64,000 bases of DNA from Pseudodesulfovibrio aespoeensis Aspo-2 (GTDB lineage Bacteria > Desulfobacterota > Desulfovibrionia > Desulfovibrionales > Desulfovibrionaceae), in NCBI RefSeq assembly GCF_000176915.2, contig NC_014844.1, forward strand, positions 2,604,001 to 2,668,000, in the 5' to 3' direction. The position numbers and the translations under genes were made by a program. Positions within the stretch are counted from its first letter, which is position 1. The number at the start of each line of letters is the position of its first letter. Below the pieces are notes generated by a model. The model saw only the letters and a list, made by a program, of their open reading frames with translations. It was not told the DNA's origin and did no database searches. Positions 1-8,008 of this stretch are shown in pieces.

Positions 1-593
1 TGGGCGAACAGCGTGGAGGCCGACATGGCCGGGAGGGCCGCCAGCTCGGCGGCGCTGCGGATGGAGGCCACACCCCTGCGCACCGACACGATGCCGGACT
101 CGCGCACCCACTCCGAAAACTTGGAGGTGGACCAAGTCTCGGCAAAATCCTCTTGCAGTGTCAGCCCGGCCTGATCCGCCTGCGCGCCGACCGCCCAGGA
201 GGTGTCACGGACCGAATCCGGCTCGGCGCTGTCGCCGGTCTCCACAAAGGACACCTTGAAGCGCACCAGGCCGCCCTCGCGGGTGGACTCCTGGCGCGAG
301 AACTCGGCCACGGCCACACGCCTGGAGCCGAGATAGGGATGAACCAAGGTGGCTGGCCCGCCCTCCTCCAGCGCACCCATGAGCTCGTCGGCACGCGACA
401 GGTAGTCCGCTCCGAGCAGATAGCACTCCACACTGTACATACGGCCCTTGCGGCCCATGTCCTCGGCGTAGGGCAGATCGCGCAGCGGATACTCGTGCTG
501 GACCAGCCTGCGCCCGCCGGTGAGGGTGTGTGCCTCGACGAAAAAGGCGACGCCCCGGAAGGAGGCGTCATGCAGCATGTCGCGCCAGCTCAC
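1..593 (-). CDS. DNA circularization N-terminal domain protein (Mu gpN-like), C-terminus off window
   Basis: Reading the minus strand from a GTG at 593 gives a protein starting VSWRDMLHDASFRGVAFFVE, which continues without a stop to the window edge (197 codons visible). The opening, with W-R-D at residues 3-5, a GGRR stretch near residue 27 and a DLPYAEDMGRK segment near residue 39, matches the DNA_circ_N family, whose Mu member gpN is a tail/baseplate protein. The GTG overlaps the tape-measure stop as GTGA, so the two are translationally coupled. The downstream baseplate genes should lie to the left of the window. The start is inferred from the coupling. Confidence 0.85.
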   Translation of the reverse strand, partial: MSWRDMLHDASFRGVAFFVEAHTLTGGRRLVQHEYPLRDLPYAEDMGRKGRMYSVECYLLGADYLSRADELMGALEEGGPATLVHPYLGSRRVAVAEFSRQESTREGGLVRFKVSFVETGDSAEPDSVRDTSWAVGAQADQAGLTLQEDFAETWSTSKFSEWVRESGIVSVRRGVASIRSAAELAALPAMSASTLFA

Positions 594-2470
594 CGGCCCA
601 CCCCCGGCATGTAGGGGCCGGTGTCCACGTCGACATTATCGAAACCGCGCTGATTGACCCGGCTGACCTTGACACGGTCATCCGTGACCGTGATGTCGAG
701 GGTGGCCTTGGCCGGTTCCGCGCCGGTCCACTGGCTCAACAGCTCACCAAGCCGGTCGCCCACGTTGCCGCCAGCCCAGGCCCCGGCCAGTCCACCGCCG
801 ATGCCGCCGACCGCCGCGCCGATGGCCGTGCCGAGTCCCGGCACGATGCTGCCCAGGGCCGCTCCCAACTGTGCCCCGGCCACGGCTCCGCCCCAGCCGC
901 CCAACCCGCTGCCCACTGCACCGCCGCTGGCCTGGATTTTTTGCCCGGTCGACAGCTCGTCGTCTGTCCAGGCGTTGTAGAGACCGTACCCCGTGCCAGC
1001 CAGCGCCAGCGCGCCCCCGGCGCGACCGGCCCACTTGCCAGCGCCGGATATGGCACCGCTCAATCGCGCCCCACGACTGGCCACTGAACGACCGGTTTTG
1101 GTCGAGCCGCCGCCCATCTCGCCCGGCAGCAGCGACATCTTGGAATTGACCACGTACACGGGCAGCGGCAGCTTCATGCCACCCAGGCCAGCCGCCCCAG
1201 CGGCTCCGGCCAGCCCGCCGCCCCGGCCAAACAGGGACCGCACCCCGGTATACGCCTTGCGGGCCATGACCAGTGCGCCCAAGCCAGCCGCCCCATAGCC
1301 GAGCACGGACATGGCCGTGTCCGCGCCCTCCGAGCCCAGGGTGTCCAGCGCGCTGGCCACGGCCCTGATAGGCGTGGCCAGATTGCTGTCCGCAAACTTC
1401 GACCACGCTGTGTACAGGGATGTCAGAGCTGCAGAGGCATCCTTGGCGGCGCGTGCTGAGTCAGACAGAGACGTTGTCCCGTCTCCCTGGACCTCCATGA
1501 ACTTCTGCAGGTTGTCTAGCGACCCGGTCCGTTTGAATTCACCTGCAGCCTGGTTGAATGCCCTGATTGCCTCGGCGTCGAAAATCTTGGCCAGAGCGCG
1601 GGTGGAGCCATCGGCCTTTTTGATGACCTCTTCCATGATCTCGTTGACGGGGCGCAAAATATCGTCATCACCCCAGACCTTGACGCCTAACCGGGCAAGG
1701 TCTTTCAGCTTGCGCGGGTCCGTCATGGTGCGCATCACTGCCTCGAACGCAGTAGCCGCCTGCTCTGACGAACCTGTACCCATACGGATCATCTGGAGGG
1801 CCGCACCCATCTCGCGCAGAGCTTGCGCGCCGGTTCGCCCTGTCGCGGTATAGGCCGTGATCACACGAGGGCCAAGCGCGGCGAGATTCTGCATGGTGAA
1901 CGCACCCATCTTGCCCTGCTCGTTCAAAGTGTCGAACGCCTCCAACACCTCCCGAGAAGAGGCAATGCCCATCTTCTGGAACTCGGCAAAGAGCTCGCCG
2001 ATGCTGGCACCAGCCGCCCCGGCCGCCTGGATGGCCACGCCGATGTTGCGCACGTTCTCTTCCGCAAACTTGAGATCACCGGTTTTCTCGACAATGGCCT
2101 CGATGGCCGAGGTGATCTCACCGGGATCCACCCGGATGTCCGACATCTGGGCCGTCTCGTAGATGCTGCGCTTGAGCTCGTCCATCTGCGCGGCTGACGC
2201 TGACGCCTGGATGCCCAGGCGGGTGAAACGCGTTTGCAGACCCATGACCATCCTGGCTGTGCCCGCGCCTGCCGCGCCCGTTATCAGGGCGGTGTAGCGG
2301 TTGCCCAGGGCGTCGAGCCCACGCCCGGCGCTGGCCGCCGCGCTGCGCAGTCCGGCAAAGGCACGGGATCCACGCTGGCTCATGGAGGCCATGGCGTCGC
2401 CGTAGCGTTTGGCGCTGGCCGCCAGGTTGCCGGCCAGGTCGAGGGATATGGAGGTGCGCAGGTTGCTCAT
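590..2470 (-). CDS. Phage tail tape measure protein
   Basis: A 626-residue protein that should set tail length and help eject DNA. The N-terminal 60 residues are alanine-rich and helical. A middle part (about 90-330) resembles the TP901-type tape-measure core: repeated helices with conserved GVAIQAAGAAG and an FEAVMRTM segment. The last third is glycine/alanine-rich (about 500-590), with long G-zipper runs typical of membrane-active tape-measure ends. It sits where expected, between the tail chaperone genes (upstream) and gpN (downstream). The ATG at 2470 is 7 bp after the stop of the frameshifted chaperone ORF. Confidence 0.93.
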   Translation of the reverse strand: MSNLRTSISLDLAGNLAASAKRYGDAMASMSQRGSRAFAGLRSAAASAGRGLDALGNRYTALITGAAGAGTARMVMGLQTRFTRLGIQASASAAQMDELKRSIYETAQMSDIRVDPGEITSAIEAIVEKTGDLKFAEENVRNIGVAIQAAGAAGASIGELFAEFQKMGIASSREVLEAFDTLNEQGKMGAFTMQNLAALGPRVITAYTATGRTGAQALREMGAALQMIRMGTGSSEQAATAFEAVMRTMTDPRKLKDLARLGVKVWGDDDILRPVNEIMEEVIKKADGSTRALAKIFDAEAIRAFNQAAGEFKRTGSLDNLQKFMEVQGDGTTSLSDSARAAKDASAALTSLYTAWSKFADSNLATPIRAVASALDTLGSEGADTAMSVLGYGAAGLGALVMARKAYTGVRSLFGRGGGLAGAAGAAGLGGMKLPLPVYVVNSKMSLLPGEMGGGSTKTGRSVASRGARLSGAISGAGKWAGRAGGALALAGTGYGLYNAWTDDELSTGQKIQASGGAVGSGLGGWGGAVAGAQLGAALGSIVPGLGTAIGAAVGGIGGGLAGAWAGGNVGDRLGELLSQWTGAEPAKATLDITVTDDRVKVSRVNQRGFDNVDVDTGPYMPGVGR

Positions 2471-2477
2471 CAGGGAC

Positions 2478-2603
2478 TCACTTCAGGTGATTGAGATAGC
2501 GGATCAGCCGCCGCAGCGGCAGGCCGAGAATCTCCGCCTCGGCCCACCGGGTGCGGCTGGCCAGGGTCAGCACGAGCCGCTCCAGGTCATTCGTGCGCCC
2601 CAT
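2478..2603 (-). CDS. Small GpE-like tail chaperone extension, probably made by -2 frameshift
   Basis: A 41-codon frame starts at ATG 2603 inside the end of the gp41-like gene, which it overlaps by 17 bp. It ends in ILGLPLRRLIRYLNHLK, a pattern typical of the second tail-assembly frame of Mu/P2-like phages. It has no convincing ribosome binding site of its own. The frame is open back to the GGGGGCGA at 2608-2615, so a -2 slip there fuses it to the upstream protein. Whether the ATG is also used independently cannot be told. It is too short for ordinary gene calling. Confidence 0.78.
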   Translation of the reverse strand: MGRTNDLERLVLTLASRTRWAEAEILGLPLRRLIRYLNHLK

Positions 2604-2961
2604 CAGATCGCCCCCGGTCCGCCCCCTGGCGGGCCAGGGCCATGGCCACGGCGGCGTCCAGCCGGTCGGCCTCGGCCTGGATCATGCCGAGATCGTGGGG
2701 TGTCAGCCGCTTGAGCTCCTTGAGGGATATCGGCCCCTGCACGTTGCCTATGCTCACTATCTGGCGACGCAGGACACCAAGGCCAAGGAGCGTGGGGCTG
2801 GCCACCAGGGCCGGACCGCCCGGCGTGTGCACCAGCTTCTCGGCCTCCTCCTGGGCCTCGATGATGTCGCCCGCGCGCACCTCGCGCAGGGTGACATCGC
2901 GCAGGAACTCGTCGCCCACGGGCAGGCCGGTGACCAGGGGGAAGGTGATGTTGTCGGCCAT
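2587..2961 (-). CDS. Phage tail assembly protein, Mu gp41-like
   Basis: A 124-residue protein starting MADNITFPLV at 2961. An earlier ATG gives a frame reaching back to 3066, but that lies inside the tail-tube gene and is rejected. The family acts as the shorter form of a tail-assembly chaperone pair that coats the tape measure during tail building. Visible features are an acidic helix around EAQEEAEKL (residues 37-45) and a GLGVLRRQI segment (about residue 65) common in gp41-type proteins. It lies 1 bp from the tube gene and ends inside the overlap with the GpE-like frame. Confidence 0.85.
   Translation of the reverse strand: MADNITFPLVTGLPVGDEFLRDVTLREVRAGDIIEAQEEAEKLVHTPGGPALVASPTLLGLGVLRRQIVSIGNVQGPISLKELKRLTPHDLGMIQAEADRLDAAVAMALARQGADRGRSDGAHE
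2608..2615 (-). promoter_or_regulatory. Putative -2 ribosomal frameshift site in tail chaperone gene
   Basis: On the minus strand the gp41-like gene reads CGG GGG CGA TCT GAT. Slipping back two bases after GGG gives GGC GAT CTG ATG GGG CGC, which runs straight into the GpE-like frame. The octamer GGGGGCGA is, as I recall, the -2 slippery sequence described for Mu itself. The frame arithmetic is visible in the sequence; use of the site is inferred. Confidence 0.75.
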
Positions 2962-2962
2962 G

Positions 2963-3319
2963 CTAGGCCCCCTCGTCGCAGCTGATAGCGGACATCTTGA
3001 GGCCCACGGTGCCGTCCTTGACGTTGAGCGAGGGCACGTCGGTGACAAACGCCTCGCGCAGGACAAAGACCGCGCCCGTGTCGGTCTCGAACATGACCGT
3101 GGCCGAGGTGATCGCGCCCAGCGCCTTCAGGGACAGGTCGGCGGTGTGGAAGACCTGGCACTCCAGCTCGGGGGCCTGGGTCTCCTCCTTGTAACCGTGG
3201 ACCTTGCCGTTGCCGACCTGCGCCTCGCGCTTCTCGCCGCCGGGGTTGAGGGTGGCGCCGTCCTGCGTGCGCAGTTCGGTGCCGTCCACACGGATGATTG
3301 CCTTGCCGGTGACTTGCAT
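2963..3319 (-). CDS. Phage tail tube protein (Mu gpM-like)
   Basis: A 118-residue protein, the usual length for Mu/P2-type tube subunits. The beginning, MQVTGKAIIRVDGTELRT, and the GATLNPGG segment that follows match the tail-tube family. It should polymerise inside the sheath to form the inner tube. It lies 12 bp downstream of the sheath gene and directly before the tail chaperone gene, the standard sheath-tube-chaperone order of contractile phages. Confidence 0.92.
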   Translation of the reverse strand: MQVTGKAIIRVDGTELRTQDGATLNPGGEKREAQVGNGKVHGYKEETQAPELECQVFHTADLSLKALGAITSATVMFETDTGAVFVLREAFVTDVPSLNVKDGTVGLKMSAISCDEGA

Positions 3320-3331
3320 GATGGATTCTCC

Positions 3332-4798
3332 TTAGATGATGAACTGGATCTGCTCGGCGAGGATGCGGAGCTGGTTGACCAGGTTGGGCGGGGACAGGAC
3401 GTCCACACGGTTGCGATCGTCCGCGTTGCGCTCCACGAGCAGATCGGCCTTGTACTGGTCGAAATCCTCCACGAGCCCTTTCTCCTCCAGCTCGCGGAAC
3501 AGGGCGAGCAGCTCGGCCCGGACGATGGACGGGGTGACGATGGCCTGGCCCGGTCCGAACCGGGTGCCGTCGTCGGCCAGCTTGTGGCGCGGGAACTTGC
3601 TGGTGATGCGCACGCGGGTGGCATAGCGGATGTATCCCAGCGTGGCCGGGGTGGTGACGTCCAGGTAGCTGGTGTCCGCCAACCCGTAGCTGTTGGTCTG
3701 GTACGTGGTGATGGCGCGCTCGATGCGGGCCGTGCCATCGCTGCCCACCGTGAAGGTGGACAGTCCGTCGTACAGGAGCAGGTTGCGCTCCTCCATGGTC
3801 CAGCGGTCGCCCTTGGCCGGAGGAAGGAAGCCGGGCAGCGTCAGTGTCTGCAGCGGGCGGGCCGGGTCCACCGAGAGCGAGGCGGCGGCGACCACGGCGT
3901 AGATCGCGGCCAGCGCCCAGGGCGGGGACGCCGCCTTGCCCGTGGGCAGGCAGGTGACCAGCTGCATGTTGCGCCCGGCGCTCCATGCCGATGCCTCGCC
4001 AAGGGTGCCGCGCACAGCGGTGTAGGCGATGCCGTCCATCTGGCGCATGGGGCCCCAGCGTTCGGCCAGCTCGGCTTCCAACGCCACCATGTTGGCCGCA
4101 TCGGTCCAGGGCATGACCAGGCCGTTCCACCATTCGTCGCCGAATGCGGCGATGGCGGCGGACACGTCCGGGTTGCCGGTACCGCCGGACATGGCCGCCA
4201 CGGACACGCCGATACCGGCGGGCAGGGACTCCCCGGTGTAGTAATTGGTCCGCAGGTCGATATCGTTGCCGGACTCGCCTTTGTGCCGGGCGGTCAGGGT
4301 GACCACGGCCTCGGCGGCCAGGGCGGTGACAGGCAGGTCCGCATCGCCGTTGACGGCGGCAGCCAGGGCAGTGGCCACCTCGGCGGCGGTGTCGCCGCTG
4401 GCCACCGCGATACGCACCCGCTGACCGGCAATATAGCAGTTGAGGGTGCCCGCAGCCGTGGCCGCGCCGGTGACGGTCAGCGTGCCGGTGGCCGCCGTTC
4501 CCGCTTCGGCATCGGCCAGCGGGATGGCCCAGGTCTCCTGGTAGCGGTCGGCCTTCTTGCAGGCCGCGAACATGTCGGCCAGCATGGAGCCGCGACCGAA
4601 CAGGGCCACGGCGTGGTCGGCGGACAGAACGCGCACCGGGGTGCCGGGCGCGGCGGTGCCGGTGGCCAGCATCTGGCCGAGCACCAGGGTCTTGTAGTCG
4701 ATTTCCGGAGTGCCCTGCATGGCGCGCGAGCTGTCAAACTCGATATACACCAGAGGGACGCGGAGCTTGTCGGGGATGGTGTTGAAGCTGATGGTCAT
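3332..4798 (-). CDS. Phage tail sheath protein (Mu gpL-like)
   Basis: A 488-residue contractile sheath subunit. The N-terminus (SFNTIPDKLRVPLVYIEFD) and the Mu gpL-like middle segment GGTGNPDVSAAIAAFGDEWW are clear, and the C-terminal part carries the RYATRVRITSKFPRHKL stretch of the conserved sheath core. The size is close to Mu gpL (about 495). Its presence makes this a myovirus. It is followed after 12 bp by the tube gene and preceded by a DUF2635 gene, as in Mu. Confidence 0.95.
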   Translation of the reverse strand: MTISFNTIPDKLRVPLVYIEFDSSRAMQGTPEIDYKTLVLGQMLATGTAAPGTPVRVLSADHAVALFGRGSMLADMFAACKKADRYQETWAIPLADAEAGTAATGTLTVTGAATAAGTLNCYIAGQRVRIAVASGDTAAEVATALAAAVNGDADLPVTALAAEAVVTLTARHKGESGNDIDLRTNYYTGESLPAGIGVSVAAMSGGTGNPDVSAAIAAFGDEWWNGLVMPWTDAANMVALEAELAERWGPMRQMDGIAYTAVRGTLGEASAWSAGRNMQLVTCLPTGKAASPPWALAAIYAVVAAASLSVDPARPLQTLTLPGFLPPAKGDRWTMEERNLLLYDGLSTFTVGSDGTARIERAITTYQTNSYGLADTSYLDVTTPATLGYIRYATRVRITSKFPRHKLADDGTRFGPGQAIVTPSIVRAELLALFRELEEKGLVEDFDQYKADLLVERNADDRNRVDVLSPPNLVNQLRILAEQIQFII

Positions 4799-4801
4799 GG
4801 A

Positions 4802-5005
4802 CTACTCCTTGTCGGTCTTGGTTTTGGCCTTGGCCTGACCGATGGCCGATCCGGTGGACAGGACCACGTCGCCGTCGCGCAGACGCCGATGCCAGTAGGT
4901 CGTGGCAGGGACGATCGCGCCCTGGGCGGGCACGGCCTGGCCGGTCCGGGGGGCGCGCACCTGGCGGCCCGGTGCGGGCTGGACGAAAATATTCTGCATG
5001 ATCAA
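4802..5005 (-). CDS. DUF2635 protein (Mu gp38-like)
   Basis: A 67-residue protein with the pattern FVQPAPGRQVR followed by PAQGAIVPATTYWHRRLRDGD, the DUF2635 signature. The role is unknown; it always sits before the sheath gene in Mu-type tail clusters, as here (3 bp gap). Two near-adjacent ATG codons (5005 and 4999) could both serve as start. Its 5' end overlaps the stop of the upstream gp37-like gene. Confidence 0.85.
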   Translation of the reverse strand: MIMQNIFVQPAPGRQVRAPRTGQAVPAQGAIVPATTYWHRRLRDGDVVLSTGSAIGQAKAKTKTDKE

Positions 5006-5556
5006 TCCTCTTGGGGCAGCTGCACCGCATCCTCGGCAACGGGCGCGTCGTCCGAGATGGGGTATTGCAGGTCACAGGTTGCAAACAGGTCCAGGGCGGC
5101 CAGGGCGGCGGCGTCCATGGTCTGGCCGATGACCATCCGCTGCTGCCAGGTCACGGCCCAAAGGGACACGCCGATGCGATCAACCTGACCGGAGTAGAGA
5201 TTCTCGGACCGGACGCGCTCCGGGTTGCTCACGGACTCGGCCAGCCCCCAGCGGTTGCCGGGCACCAGCAGGGCCAGGGCGTCGACCATGGCCAGGGCGG
5301 CGGCGTCCCGGTCTGCCACGTGGCTGTCGCCCGCCAGGGCGTATGCTCCGAAGGTCAGCGTGCCCGTGACCTCGTCGTGCTGCACGGACTGGTCTGTGAT
5401 GCCGAGCACGGCGACAAAGATCGCCGGGGACCGCGTGGCCAGCCTGGCCAGCTCACCGGCGTCGAACCGACCCGGATGGGTGGCGCAGGCCTTGAGGCTC
5501 GGCATGGCCGCCTTGATGGCATCGGCCACGGCCTGCCGCAGGGTGCGAACGCTCAT
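5002..5556 (-). CDS. DUF1834 protein (Mu gp37-like)
   Basis: A 184-residue protein that follows the Mu gp37 pattern: short helical start (LRQAVADAIKAAMPSL), then an FDAGELARLATRSPAIFVAVLG strand region and a C-terminal DLFATCDLQYPI segment. This family is thought to be a tail-completion or terminator-type protein at the head-tail end. It overlaps both neighbours by 4 bp (gpG-like gene upstream, DUF2635 gene downstream), a tightly coupled late operon. Confidence 0.8.
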   Translation of the reverse strand: MSVRTLRQAVADAIKAAMPSLKACATHPGRFDAGELARLATRSPAIFVAVLGITDQSVQHDEVTGTLTFGAYALAGDSHVADRDAAALAMVDALALLVPGNRWGLAESVSNPERVRSENLYSGQVDRIGVSLWAVTWQQRMVIGQTMDAAALAALDLFATCDLQYPISDDAPVAEDAVQLPQED

Positions 5557-6026
5557 ATGTCCTCCATGGTTCGGGTGGCGAAGTCGTCCATGATGGCCTC
5601 CAGGTCGGCCTCGTTCTCAATCGACAGGCCGAGGTATGTCCGGGCCGCGATGGTCACCCGACGCCGGGAGCCGACAATGCTCATGTCCAGACCGAGCTGA
5701 TGCGTGGCGGCGTAGACCAGGTTCGACCCGATATCCACGGACCGGCCATCGAGGCCGACGACGTGCTGGATGGAGTCCCACAACCCGCCGCGCGCCACCA
5801 GCAGGCTCTGGTTGCCGTGCCGGGTGCGGGCGTAAGACTCGCTCCAGGGCTGCCAACGCTGGCCGTCCGGGGTTGTTTTCTCGGTATCAATGCGGCGCTG
5901 CGTCTGGGACGCAACCTCCGCGCCCAGATCGTCCATGAGTGCGCGGGTGTCAGCCGCGCCCAGGGACTTGATGCGTTCGGCCAGGCGGGTCAGCCCGGCG
6001 TCGTCCACTCGCAGCGAGACGCTCAT
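5553..6026 (-). CDS. Phage virion morphogenesis protein (Mu gpG-like)
   Basis: A 157-residue protein with the family signature RIDTEKTTPDGQRWQPWSES followed by a GGLWDSI motif, as in gpG/P2 gpS tail-completion proteins. It should help finish or join the tail. In Mu, gene G lies between F and I; here it sits between the gp36-like and gp37-like genes, so it has moved within the module. It overlaps the next gene by 4 bp. Confidence 0.88.
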   Translation of the reverse strand: MSVSLRVDDAGLTRLAERIKSLGAADTRALMDDLGAEVASQTQRRIDTEKTTPDGQRWQPWSESYARTRHGNQSLLVARGGLWDSIQHVVGLDGRSVDIGSNLVYAATHQLGLDMSIVGSRRRVTIAARTYLGLSIENEADLEAIMDDFATRTMEDI

Positions 6027-6433
6027 CGGATCCCCCGGCGGAAGGTGCGCGGGGCGGACACCACGCTGGCCGAACCGCTTGAGGTTTGCGGTTCAGGCTG
6101 CTGGCCCAGGGCGATCTCGCCCGTGCCGATGCGGCGCAGCAGGGACACGGCATCCTCGTACCGCTTGCGGCGGCCTTCGGTGGCCATGGCGTCCGTGTCG
6201 CACATGCGGTAGACGGCGATGTCCACGGCCAGACGCGTAAGCACCGGCGGCACCTCGGCCAGGGGCAGGTCGTACCGCTTGGCCAGATAGGCGTCGATCT
6301 CGGCATCGGCATCGGCCAGGCCACCGGCTATCACCTCGGCATCGGCCAGACCGTCGCCGTCGCGGTCGGCCAGGACCAGCAACTGGTCCTGGCCGTAGCG
6401 CGCGATGATGTCCGTTTCGGTCGCGTAGCTCAT
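6023..6433 (-). CDS. DUF1320 protein (Mu gp36-like)
   Basis: A 136-residue protein opening MSYATETDIIARYGQDQLLVLAD, the DUF1320 start, followed by the helical DADAEIDAYLAKRYDLPL and PPVLTRLAVDIAVYRM segments. These gp36-type proteins are head-tail connector components related in position to gp6-like adaptors. It lies 3 bp after the gp35-like gene and overlaps the gpG-like gene by 4 bp. Confidence is high because the family motif covers almost the whole length. Confidence 0.9.
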   Translation of the reverse strand: MSYATETDIIARYGQDQLLVLADRDGDGLADAEVIAGGLADADAEIDAYLAKRYDLPLAEVPPVLTRLAVDIAVYRMCDTDAMATEGRRKRYEDAVSLLRRIGTGEIALGQQPEPQTSSGSASVVSAPRTFRRGIR

Positions 6434-6436
6434 GGA

Positions 6437-6685
6437 TTATTTCCCGGTTCCCTTGGGCGTGGTCTTGCTTTTGGCCGCAACCTTGTCAGCCGAGACCTTG
6501 GCATCGGCCACGACCTTGGCGTCCGCCGTGGCCTTGACCTGGTGAACCACCAGATTGGGGTCGGCCTTGAGCACGGCCAGTTCGGCCTCGGTAAACCTGT
6601 CGTCGGGATGCTCGGTGGGCTTGGCCGGATGGGCCACGCCGCAACGGCGGAACCCATCATGCTTGGCAGTGATGATCACGGGCAT
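6437..6685 (-). CDS. Mu gp35-like small protein
   Basis: An 82-residue protein whose first half (ITAKHDGFRRCGVAHPAKPT followed by a FTEAELAVLKADPNLVV helix) fits the gp35/HI1506-type family found directly after the capsid gene in Mu-like phages. The second half is a lysine/alanine-rich tail without clear structure (VKATADAKVVADAKVSADK and beyond). No function is established. Position between gpT and gp36 agrees with Mu. Confidence 0.8.
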   Translation of the reverse strand: MPVIITAKHDGFRRCGVAHPAKPTEHPDDRFTEAELAVLKADPNLVVHQVKATADAKVVADAKVSADKVAAKSKTTPKGTGK

Positions 6686-6697
6686 CGGTCACCTCCC

Positions 6698-7591
6698 CTA
6701 AGCCAGCCACGGGGTGACGAGCACCTCGGCGGAATCGCGGTAGACGTTGGTCGCACCGTCGGCGTTGCGCTCGGCCTTGACCACTTCCAGGGCCGCTTTT
6801 TCGAGCGTGGGCGGCACCACCAGGGTGGTGGGCCGAATGCCCAGCGGGCGTCCGTTGTCGCCCTTCATGCCCATCATGGCGGCACGAGCCGCGCCGTAGT
6901 TGGTGGCGTCGAGAGCAGCCTTGGAACCAAAAGCCATCTGCCACAGGCCGTAGCCGACGTTGCAGCGGGCATCCACGCCGTAGAGGTACTCGCGCCGGTT
7001 GAACACGTTGGCGTCGGTCTCCTTATCCAGGGACACGAACGTGTAGTCCTTGCGCTTCTGGAAAATGAGCGGCTTGATGACCCTGGAGGTGTCGAGCAGG
7101 AACCAGGGCGTGCCGGAACCGGCCTGCATGTTGGACACGCTGGTGACAGCGCCGCCAGCGCCGACCACGGGATGGTCTGTATCGAAGAAGTACTGGCCGT
7201 CGTAGCACCGGGTGGCAAATCCGGCGGCAAGCAGAGCGAAGATGAGCGTGTCCGGGTGTGTGCGCGCGTCCTCGCCGAGCTGGGCGAAGAGCGGCGAGTA
7301 CACGCCGATCTGATCGTCTTCGATGTTGTCGCGGGCAACGCCGACGGTGTTCTCGAAGGGTTCGTTGACGATGGTGAAATTGTGCGACTTCAGGTTCTGC
7401 ACGACCCGGTCGCCGACCCACTTGCGGAAGCCGGTAGTCATGCCCAGCCAGGCGTAGACCTCCTGCGAGGTCGTGGAGGGCACGATCATGGCCAGCTTTT
7501 CCCAGTCGCTGCGCGTGCCCTCGAACGCCTTGTTGAACAATACCTTGAAGCCCGTGAACAGGGCGGACAGGGTGGTGTGGTTGATGATCAT
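6698..7591 (-). CDS. Major capsid protein (Mu gpT-like)
   Basis: A 297-residue protein beginning MIINHTTLSALFTGFKVLFN, with WLGMTTGFRKWVGDR and ENTVGVARDNIEDDQIG downstream; these are strongly conserved in gpT-type head proteins. It forms the icosahedral shell, with a length near Mu gpT (about 305). It is preceded by a decoration-type gene and the protease/scaffold gene, and the ATG at 7591 has a good ribosome site (AGGAGG). No truncation or odd feature is seen. Confidence 0.96.
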   Translation of the reverse strand: MIINHTTLSALFTGFKVLFNKAFEGTRSDWEKLAMIVPSTTSQEVYAWLGMTTGFRKWVGDRVVQNLKSHNFTIVNEPFENTVGVARDNIEDDQIGVYSPLFAQLGEDARTHPDTLIFALLAAGFATRCYDGQYFFDTDHPVVGAGGAVTSVSNMQAGSGTPWFLLDTSRVIKPLIFQKRKDYTFVSLDKETDANVFNRREYLYGVDARCNVGYGLWQMAFGSKAALDATNYGAARAAMMGMKGDNGRPLGIRPTTLVVPPTLEKAALEVVKAERNADGATNVYRDSAEVLVTPWLA

Positions 7592-7600
7592 CGTATCCTC

Positions 7601-8008
7601 CTAGATGCGGACCCAGACGCCCGAGTCGTCCACGTCCATGATGATGCCTGCCGCCGGGCGGCTGGCTGTGTCGTCGGTCTTGGCCACGGTCTCGTCGTCC
7701 ACAACGTAGGCGGTGGAGCCGATGTCCGCGCGGGTGATCTCGTCGGCACCGGCGCTGTTGCCGTAGTGGAAGCAGCCTCGCCGTACGGTGACGGCCATGT
7801 CTCCGGCGTTGCCGGACGAGTTGTCGGCTGAGGACTCGGCCCGGCCCACCACGGTCAACGTGGCGTCAGCCGAGGCGGGCACTGCGTTGCCATCGGTATC
7901 CAGCGCGACCATGCCCCCGGCGTAGATGCGCCCGGAGGCCGCCACGGGAAACTGAAACTCCACCCCCTCGCGGGAAACGGTGTTGCGATCAGCGGAGAGG
8001 GCCATCAT
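7601..8008 (-). CDS. Probable capsid decoration/stabilising protein
   Basis: A 135-residue protein lying between the protease/scaffold gene and the capsid gene. It has the repeated beta pattern GRIYAGGMVALDTDGNAVPA ... VVGRAESSADN ... SAGADEITRADIGSTAYVVDD seen in DUF2190 and similar head-decoration proteins. The start codon ATGATG at 8008 overlaps the end of gene I by 4 bp and has an AAGGAGG site. A second, decayed copy of the first 15 bases of this gene occurs at 9226-9240. Function is inferred from position and fold pattern. Confidence 0.75.
   Translation of the reverse strand: MMALSADRNTVSREGVEFQFPVAASGRIYAGGMVALDTDGNAVPASADATLTVVGRAESSADNSSGNAGDMAVTVRRGCFHYGNSAGADEITRADIGSTAYVVDDETVAKTDDTASRPAAGIIMDVDDSGVWVRI

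Noticed and set aside
2642-5188. 848-codon plus-strand frame across the sheath and tube genes
   Set aside because: Opposite to well-recognised tail genes; composition is His/Gly/Arg/Asp-rich as expected from the complementary strand of GC-rich genes.
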